NCBI GenBank assembly: GCA_039654915.1 | Contig: CM077593.1 | Coordinates: forward strand, 57,914,501-57,978,500 | Source of the DNA: Aquilaria yunnanensis | Taxonomy: Eukaryota > Streptophyta > Magnoliopsida > Malvales > Thymelaeaceae | Length of the DNA stretch: 64,000 nucleotides | Direction of reading: 5' to 3' | Shown: positions 57,740 to 64,000 of the stretch, piece by piece | Numbering within the stretch: the stretch's first letter is position 1 | Layout of the letters: each line of letters begins with the position of its first letter | Made by a program: the position numbers and the translations under genes | Notes under the pieces: generated by a model | Database searches by the model: none | Told to the model about the DNA's origin: nothing | The model's input: only the letters and a program-made list of their open reading frames with translations

Positions 57740-58150
57740 TTGGGTATTCTTCAGGATACCTTTCCATAAGGTTTTTTTTCAGTTTCCCAGGTTGCTTCTG
57801 TTTCAGAGTGGTGTGACCACTGAACTTTAACCATGGGAATCTGTTTGTTTCTTAAGCTCCTGGTATCCTTGGCTAAGATAGCTATAGGTTTCTCTTCATA
57901 TGTCAAGTTTGGTTCCAACTGTATGTTTTCCACTACAATAGCATGCTTTGCGTCCAATAGACACTTCTTAAGCATACTGATATGAAAAACATTATGAACA
58001 CTTGACATGCTTGGCGGTAGAGCTAACCTGTATGCTACCTTGCAACTCTGTCCAAGATCCCATAAGGACCGATGTATCTTGGAGCTAACTTGGTTATTCT
58101 ATCAAATTTGATAGTGCCTTCGGTTGGTGCAATTTTTGGCCAAACATTCT
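57740..58150 (-). pseudogene. Chr-2 integrase C-terminus (chromodomain type)
   Basis: NVFHISMLKKCLLDAKHA, then RNKQIPMVKVQWSHH and TEATWETE, the standard end of chromovirus integrase. Before it, KLAPRYIGPYG-like sequence (about 58100-58040) is still readable. The zinc region, catalytic core and RNase H are missing: the RT domain joins this tail at about 58150-58165. A frameshift is present. Confidence 0.82.
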
Positions 58151-58159
58151 CACCAACCT

Positions 58160-59010
58160 CTACTTGAGCTCCTGGAAACTCTTTTCACACTTTTCAGTCC
58201 ACTCAAACCTTTGACCCTTCTTGGTCAGATGAGTAAGAACTAAGGCAATCATGGAAAACCTTGATACAAATCTCCTGTCGTATCCAGCTAATCCTAGGAA
58301 ACTTCTGATTTCCTTCATAGTCCTTGGTCTTTCCCATTCTTGCACTGCCTTGACCTTTTCAGGATCTTCCTTAAGTCCTTGTGCATCTATGATGTGTCCT
58401 AGGAAAGACACTTCCTTTATCTAGAATTCACACTTGGATAACTTGGCATAAAGCTGATGCTGCAACAAAGTCTTTAAGGCAATCTTCAGATGATGTTCAT
58501 GTTCATTTTCATCCTTGGAATACACTAGGATCTCATCAATGAACACAACCACAAATTTGTCTAGATGTGGTCTGAACACCCTATTCATCAAGTCCTTGAA
58601 AAGCAGCTGGGGCATTAGTCAATCCAAATGGCATGATTGTGTACTCATAATGCCCATATCTGGTCCTGATTGCAGTCTTAGGAATATCCTCTTCCTTTAC
58701 TCTCAACTGGAAGTATCCAGATCTCAAATCTATCTTGGAGAAGATGTTAGCTCCCTTGTGTTGATCTAAAAGATCCTTAATCTTAGGGAGTGGATACTTG
58801 TTCTTAATAGTCACTACATTAAGCTTCCTATAGTCAATGCATAGTCTCAAAGATCCATCCTTTTTTTTTCACAAAAAGAACAGAAGCTCCCCATGGTGAA
58901 ACACTTGGCCTTATGAACCTTTTTTCAAGAGATTCATCAAGTTGTTTCTTGAGCTCATTCATTTCTGTGATTGTCATTTTGTAAAGAGGTACAGATATTG
59001 GACTAGCTCT
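58160..59010 (-). pseudogene. Chr-2 reverse transcriptase, broken
   Basis: [35 protein letters not shown] with the first catalytic Asp, and [13 protein letters not shown], then a frameshift near 58600. The second motif reads [10 protein letters not shown] where relatives have DDILVYS, so one catalytic Asp is Glu. The thumb and connection GHIIDAQGLKEDPEKV and KEIRSFLGLAGY follow, with a stop near 58421. The protein ends at SFQELK, where an internal deletion begins. Confidence 0.87.
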
Positions 59011-59640
59011 TGGTTACAACTTGATCTCAAACTCAATTTCCCTTAATGGAGGAATACCTGGTAGGTCTTTAGGAAAGACTTGTGGAAAGTCCCTCACTAC
59101 AGGTATTCTATCCACTTCCTCATCACAGTGTAATTCATTAAATGCATAACAGTAATCATGCTCAGAAATCACAGGTATCTCATCTAGTACCTCTAGCTCC
59201 ATGCCAAGCATTTCTTACACTAATTCTTTATAATTCACTAATACATGCACTTCACCATCAGGCAATGTGATTTCTCTCTTAGCACAATTAATTCTTATGT
59301 TATGCATAGCAAGCCAATTCATACCCGGCACTAAATCATACTTAGGAATGTCCAACACTAGCAGACTAATCATAACCTTATTCTTTTCTACTACTAGCTC
59401 ACAATCCTTAGCTAGGTCATTAGTGAAAGGACATTGACTACCTGCTGTTTTCACTAAGGATATGCTAGGCATCATTTCAATAGGCAATTTCATCGCATCA
59501 ACAAATTTCCTAGCCATTATAGACACAGATGCGTCAGTATCAAATAGAACACTAACAGGTATACCATTAAGGTAAATGTTACCTTTTAGTAATTCTCCTT
59601 GCTCTGATGTCTTTGGCCTCTCCACCTGGAAGACTTTACC
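59011..59640 (-). pseudogene. Chr-2 protease, broken
   Basis: Frame 59625-59215: KGNIYLNGIPVSVLFDTDAS, in which the usual DTGAS active site has become DTDAS, then PKYDLVPGMNWL (a typical chromovirus protease block) and a stop at 59215. The next frame (59211-59014) links to RT with FPQVFPKDLPGIPP. This Gly to Asp change should abolish activity. Confidence 0.82.
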
Positions 59641-60700
59641 AGCTCTCTACACTGGAGGCCAAGGCATTATAGGAACTGGCCTCTACTGTCCCTCCCTAGT
59701 TGCTCCCCCTTTAGGTCCTACCCCAATAGGCCTTACTGGGCCTTAGTCTTCTGGCCTCCTTTGAGCCTGTGGGCAGTCTTTGTTCTAATCATCCATGGAT
59801 CCACATCTTAGACACGCTTGGGTTTCAAAATATCAAGGTTTCTTTCCATGAAACTTCTTGCATTTAGGGTACCTTAGGCCAGGGAACTTCCCCTTCACTT
59901 TGCCCTCACCACCAAAATGAGAATTCTTGGCAATTCTTTTGCCATGTGGTGGCTTCTTCTACTTGGCTCCTGCTTGACTACTTTCCCCTGGTCCACTGGG
60001 AAAGTACTTAGTCTCATACTCCTCTTACTCTACTAATAGAGCTTTCTGCACTGCTTCATAATATGTAATTGCTCCAAACGGTCTAACAGCCTTTCTAATG
60101 TCTGACCTTAGGCCTCTAAAAAATCTTTTGGCCTTCAAATCCTCCAGTCCATGAGACTGAGCAGCATACCTCACCAACTGATTGAATTTGTGCTCATACT
60201 CTAAGACACTGAAGTTATCCTACCTTAGAGCATCAAATTCAGCTTGCTACATATCTTTGATGGCAACACTGATGTACTGCTCTTGGAATAGTTGTGTGAA
60301 CTCTGGCCAACTCATCTCAAAATCTCTTCCTAGCCTTTTGCCCTTCTGGAAAGCATACTTGTCTTTTGTGTCTCTGCACTGCCTACCAAGTTGTAAGTAG
60401 CCAGTGACACCTTCTTGGTGGAGCTGATCAAATTGTGGAGGTCTTAGGCCTTGGAAGCTCTCCAACAGTCTGACTTCATCTAGGCCTTCTAGATCCTCTG
60501 ATCTATGTCTCCTGGATCTGTAAGAGCCCTCTGTCTTGTGATGCTTTTTATGATCTCTCTACCTTCTCCTGGATCTTCTCTCATAGACTTCCTCAATCTC
60601 ATTACTAGTGGAAACTAGCAGCTGACCAAACTAAGTTCATGTATGCAGTGCATGCAATGCAACTATATGCTATGTACATGTATAAACCATTCTCTGACCA
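59641..60700 (-). pseudogene. Chr-2 gag, broken
   Basis: Capsid region: PPQFDQLHQEGVTGYLQLGR-like start, WPEFTQLFQEQYIS (about 60320-60270), VLEYEHKFNQLVRYA, FFRGLRSDIRKAV (about 60120-60080). A decayed zinc knuckle CLRCGSMDD (about 59815) lacks the His. Five or more stops lie between 60250 and 59640. Same family as the Chr-1 gag at 53936-55228 but clearly diverged. Confidence 0.8.
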
Positions 60701-60701
60701 T

Positions 60702-60713
60702 GCTCTGATACCA
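60702..60713 (-). other. Chr-2 primer binding site (initiator Met tRNA)
   Basis: TGGTATCAGAGC on the minus strand, five bases from the LTR end. Confidence 0.88.
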
Positions 60714-60718
60714 ACTTC

Positions 60719-61095
60719 TATTACCCACTCCAGGGTAGTCCAGTTATGCTACCAAAACTGTGCATTTAAACTCCCAAGTTTGGTGTGTCCTATAGGTCAT
60801 CAGAACAACACCTTTAGTGTACATACTCAAGTGACCCTCTTGAGCACTATGTACAAACATGCATATTGGTCTAACCATAACACACATATTTAAATTTATG
60901 CACACTATGGCAGTTAAGAAGGAAAACACTAGCACAAGTCTTAGTTTTGGCTTCCACAAATTGGGCAACCTTCTTAAGTTCTAGTGACCAGCTACTGCAC
61001 CTGTAACTTCCACTAATAACCTGTATCATTCTAGCCACATACCCCCTATTTTCTTTGCTCCATTACCAAGTAGTGACTTAGAATAAACCAAGGAA
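60719..61095 (-). repeat. Chr-2 5' LTR, truncated
   Basis: Matches the 3' LTR at 55229-55590, about 90% by eye. It breaks off at AAGGAATTTT and joins a copia LTR fragment. Confidence 0.82.
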
Positions 61096-61304
61096 TTTTG
61101 TTTGTTGTTCTGTTTCTGTGTAACGTAATAAACATAATTGTAACCCTAGAATAATGATATTCTTAAATGTCCCTGGTCTAGTATTATTGTGGAGCGGGTT
61201 ACAATAATACATAACGACTAGCATATGTGGAGACTAATATGAGATATGTAGTCTACATATGAGTACAAGTTAGAGTACTTGTGTACTGGACCATCCCACC
61301 ATGA
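61096..61304 (+). repeat. Copia LTR fragment
   Basis: About 200 bp matching 10197-10397 of the copia LTR (GTGTAACGTAATAAAC, GGAGCGGGTT..., CCCACCATGA). The left end was lost at the junction with the Chr-2 LTR, and the right side is cut by Tat-6 at CATGA (61300-61304). Confidence 0.85.
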
Positions 61305-62161
61305 TGATAGCCGAAGGACTATCGCCTCCACCTGGCCGAACTCCCTGCCACCAGAATGGCCAGGAGATCTGGCGCTACCAGGAAAAAGGTGGGATCACAC
61401 ACCTCGGAGAAAAGCCGAAGAGCCCGAGCTCGGGATGCCAGGGAACTTGAGGGTACTATTAGCCCCCCGAGGTAGTAAACAGACCGCCTTCGGAAAAGTG
61501 GCACCAGCTAGGGCTGGCCGAACATGATCTTCCCGAAGGCGGAACTCCCTGAATCTGGGAACCCCCGAACTAGGGGCATGCTTCCCAAGTGGCACGGTCC
61601 GTACTAGAGGACGACCTCACCCAGGGACCTCGGGAGTACGGCAGGAGCATTTAAGGAAGCCTCTGACATGTCGCCGACAGACGTCACAAGCCGCCTCAAA
61701 CGGCGCTCTGACACGCCGACGCCATCAAAGTCACATCATGGCCCGTCTCGGCTCAAGGCTTAAGGAAGCCTACCACCAGCTACTTGTCCTCTACGCCCAG
61801 ACATTCAGAGAACATCCAACCGAACACATGTCACGATCTGAACGGGCTGGACACCTCTATAAATACCAGGGAGTACACCCTGGCAAAGGGGCGGCAAAGA
61901 TCCTGACTCCTCACTCTGAGAAAATACGACCAGGCGAGTTCACTGAACCCCTCAGTGCTATTTCCTCTGCCTCCTCTCAGCACCACTGACTTGGGCGTCG
62001 GAGGCTCCTCCCCGGAAAAACACCCCGGGGACCTCCTAACCCACTTTTTCTGAACATCTCAGGCACTCTCCCTTGGGCAAACCGGCCACCAGGCGTTCTT
62101 CCTCTCCGGGAGTCCCTCCATGAGTCACCATGACTACCAGCGATGAAGCCCCTGGGCATCA
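61305..62161 (+). repeat. Tat-6 5' LTR
   Basis: 857 bp, TGATAGCCGAAG to GGCATCA. The terminal inverted repeat GATAG...CTATC is perfect (61306-61310 and 61319-61323). TATA at 61858, GGAGGCTCC block at about 61990-62010, splice-acceptor-like CTAAC...CTCAG at about 62034-62062. Confidence 0.93.
61858..61865 (+). promoter_or_regulatory. TATA box of the Tat-6 LTR promoter
   Basis: TATAAATA, about 20 nt after GATCTGAACGGGCTGG, the block also found before the TATA box of Tat-1 and, less well kept, Tat-4. Confidence 0.6.
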
Positions 62162-64000
62162 TTTGGCACCGTCTGTGGGAAACCGCTCTGAGATCGCCGT
62201 CATTGAAACTCGGCGTTCTAAGGACAGGGGACTCCCAAGGTCTCCGTCCGCGCCTGAGACACAACCGGCTGCTGAGCAAACACTCCCAGGGACTTCTGGG
62301 CCTGAGGAAGACCGCCCTCTAGTAATCACTATGAGCTTTATGAGGGAGTTTCAGCGTTCGGTCGAGGCCGAAATGACACAGCAGATCGACCGAAGGTGGT
62401 CACAGCAGGCACAGACCCAAAGACCTCCCTCACCTGCACGCCCTCGGGAGAAAAGCCTGAGGTCGACTCATCGCAGTTCGGGAAGCAGAGACCCACGCAA
62501 AGAGTCGTCTACGGAGAATATACCCCTCGGGAAACTGCCTGTGGGACAAACTGGGTCCAAGCGACCGAAAGTCTCACAGCGAAGGAGTTCATCGCCAGAG
62601 GCAAGGTCCCTGTCCCCTCAGCGCCAAACTCGCTCCCCGAAGAGGCGCCGACGATCTCCCTTCCCAGAGGAAGAGCCTAATGCCACAGTTCTCATGGAAA
62701 GGATACTAGCACGGCTAGATAGGGTGGAAAAGCAGGTAGCTCGCAAACCCGTCTGGGACAGGTTGACGGGGCCCTTCTGTGAAGATGGGTCCTCATTCAC
62801 CCGGGTCGTTGCTGAGGCAGCCATGCCAGGCGACTTCAGGGTACCTCGGCTGGAGATTTATGATGGCCACACTGATCCGCAGGCCCATCTGACCAAGTAC
62901 AGACGCAACATGATAATGCATGGTGCTGACGATGCTACCATGTGTAAATGCTTCGAGGTCACCCTCACGGGACCAGCAACCGCGTGGTACAACTCATTGC
63001 CCCCAGGAGCCATCACTGAGTTCCAGGAGTTGTCCACGGCCTTTGCGCAACAATTTATTGGAAGCCGGCCAACGGCGAAGATGCCTGTTCAGATGTTCGA
63101 CATAGAGCAAAGAAACGGAGAAACCATCCGAGACTATGTCGAAAGATTCAATAGGGAAGCTCTAAGCGTCCCGGACATCCGGCCCGAGATACGCATCCTC
63201 GCCATGACACGGGGCCTTCGGCGAGACACACAGCTGTTTTATGATTTCTCAAAGGACCCCCCGGACACCCTCGGAGAATTTTACCGAAGGGCCGAACAAC
63301 ACATGACTGCCGAGGAGTTGAGAATGGCTGGGCCGAAGTCCGATCACAACCGCGCCGAAGGGTCCAATCAGCAAGCCCAGCATCCAACCGAACAGGCAGG
63401 CCGACCTCGAAGGATGCGGGGAAGCAAACTTCAAAGCTTTACACCCCTGAGCACTACACGGACAAACATCCTCATGGCGCTGGAAAGGCAGGGGACGCAG
63501 ATTCGGCGGCCGAGGGCCATGACCGTTGATAACAAGAAAAACATCAAGAAGTTCTTCCAGTTTCACCGCGACCACGGCCACGACACCGAAGACTGCTTCC
63601 AACTGATGAAGTACATTGAGTCGCTGATAAAACTCGGCCAACTTCGTAAATATCTGCGGATGCCTTCCCCAAAAGGAAGAAAAGATGAGGAAGAAAGGGC
63701 CGAAGATGAGGACTACAACTCCGACAGGCGGAGAAACCGAAGTCCGCAAAAGCGCCCTCCTCCTCCTGCAGGGGCGATACAAACCATCACCACGGGGCTC
63801 CCATCCTCGGAAAGAAAGCGGAAGGCCAGAGAGATTGCGGTCATGGAATATCAGAGTCCGGCAAAGAAACTGGCTCGCAAGGATGGATCCACCGTCATCT
63901 TCCCCCATGACGATCCGCTGCTAATCATGGCAAGGATAGGGAACTGGGACGTCAAAAGAGTGTTGCTTGATGATGGATCAAATACTGACGTCCTATTCTC
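62130..64000 (+). CDS. Tat-6 gag-protease polyprotein, open to the window edge
   Basis: Open for 623 codons without a stop, from an ATG in the LTR through the PBS (HHLAPSVGN) to the window end. In order: basic, Ser/Arg-rich region with SPKRRRRS (residues about 165-190); capsid of the Retrotrans_gag type (about 230-415: YNSLPPGAITEF, GSRPTAKMP, TLGEFYRRAEQHM); zinc-finger-like segment (about 470-490) in which the first Cys is Phe (KKFFQFHRDHG); an acidic and basic linker; and the protease with an intact LLDDGSNTD active site (about 615). I chose the first ATG because Tat-1 and Tat-5 start at the same place. Pol should follow beyond the window. Confidence 0.85.
   Translation, partial: MTTSDEAPGHHLAPSVGNRSEIAVIETRRSKDRGLPRSPSAPETQPAAEQTLPGTSGPEEDRPLVITMSFMREFQRSVEAEMTQQIDRRWSQQAQTQRPPSPARPREKSLRSTHRSSGSRDPRKESSTENIPLGKLPVGQTGSKRPKVSQRRSSSPEARSLSPQRQTRSPKRRRRSPFPEEEPNATVLMERILARLDRVEKQVARKPVWDRLTGPFCEDGSSFTRVVAEAAMPGDFRVPRLEIYDGHTDPQAHLTKYRRNMIMHGADDATMCKCFEVTLTGPATAWYNSLPPGAITEFQELSTAFAQQFIGSRPTAKMPVQMFDIEQRNGETIRDYVERFNREALSVPDIRPEIRILAMTRGLRRDTQLFYDFSKDPPDTLGEFYRRAEQHMTAEELRMAGPKSDHNRAEGSNQQAQHPTEQAGRPRRMRGSKLQSFTPLSTTRTNILMALERQGTQIRRPRAMTVDNKKNIKKFFQFHRDHGHDTEDCFQLMKYIESLIKLGQLRKYLRMPSPKGRKDEEERAEDEDYNSDRRRNRSPQKRPPPPAGAIQTITTGLPSSERKRKAREIAVMEYQSPAKKLARKDGSTVIFPHDDPLLIMARIGNWDVKRVLLDDGSNTDVLF
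62164..62181 (+). other. Tat-6 primer binding site
   Basis: TGGCACCGTCTGTGGGAA, two bases after the LTR end; identical to Tat-5. Confidence 0.78.

Larger units (their letters stand above)
55229..61095 (-). mobile_element. Chr-2: chromovirus on the minus strand, internally deleted
   Basis: 3' LTR 57692-55229, polypurine tract, integrase end, RT, protease, gag, PBS, and the end of the 5' LTR at 60719-61095. The LTR starts TGTTACC and ends GGTAACA. The left flank GTTAG (55224-55228) is one side of a target duplication; the other side is lost because the 5' LTR is truncated at 61095. Confidence 0.88.
61305..64000 (+). mobile_element. Tat-6: Tat element with intact gag-protease, continues past the window
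   Basis: 5' LTR, PBS and an open gag-protease frame. Sequence is GC-rich with few signs of decay, unlike the other Tat copies, so it may be the youngest here. The left target flank is CATGA; the right one is outside. Confidence 0.93.

Noticed and set aside
11517..60713. tRNA-like matches at TGGTATCAGAGC sites
   Set aside because: Only the 12-nt primer binding site is present; there is no cloverleaf around it, so these are not tRNA genes.

Overview
This is plant nuclear DNA made almost entirely of nested LTR retrotransposons, of the kind found in pericentromeric or other gene-poor heterochromatin. The evidence is the initiator-Met primer binding sites (TGGTATCAGAGC), plant-type Ty1/copia polyproteins, Ty3/gypsy elements of the Tat lineage (two RNase H domains and an antisense gene between pol and the 3' LTR) and chromovirus remnants with LTRs of about 2.5 kb. 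I see no host gene, tRNA, rRNA or CRISPR array. The species cannot be told from the sequence; a flowering plant fits best.

Layout. Names such as Tat-1, Chr-1 and LTR-X are mine. 1-32211 is one old Tat element (Tat-1: LTR tail, gag, protease, RT, two RNase H domains, integrase, spacer, antisense gene, LTR tail) split by three insertions. These are a 2.0-kb solo LTR (LTR-X, 2064-4082, target repeat GAGAG), a three-LTR copia composite (10098-27949, target repeat CTTTC) and a chromovirus remnant (Chr-1, about 29090-31824). The copia leader itself holds a second Tat element, Tat-2 (12367-19636, target repeat TTAGG), which has lost pol. From 32212 to 39172 lies a piece of a Chr-2 LTR, interrupted by Tat-4 (32671-38841, target repeat GTTGC). 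Tat-5 follows in opposite orientation (39173-50606) and carries a Chr-1 LTR at 40182-42727. A Chr-1 5' LTR and gag (50607-55228) come next, holding a copia solo LTR (52513-53930, target repeat GAGAA). They end at a Chr-2 element on the minus strand (55229-61095). A scrap of copia LTR leads to Tat-6 (61305 to the window end).

Almost every coding region is broken by stops, frameshifts or lost catalytic residues. The exception is Tat-6, whose gag-protease frame is open from its start inside the LTR to the end of the window.

The most interesting signal is the antisense gene of the Tat elements. In four copies it shows the same spliced structure. Exon 3 is exactly 260 nt in three copies, and exon 4 is 693, 693 and 735 nt. 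Splice sites and intron phases agree. A TATA box on the gene's own strand lies upstream in the two copies where that region survives. Tat-2 has discarded pol but kept this gene, minus its first coding exon. Antisense ORFs are known in Tat elements (Grande 'gene 23' is the classic case); the conserved exon-intron structure and dedicated promoter are what deserve a second look. Other leads are a covarying inverted repeat at the Tat LTR terminus, a gag start inside the LTR that reads through the primer binding site, a conserved branch point and splice acceptor at the end of the Tat LTR, and a perfect 12-bp-arm hairpin in every copia LTR.
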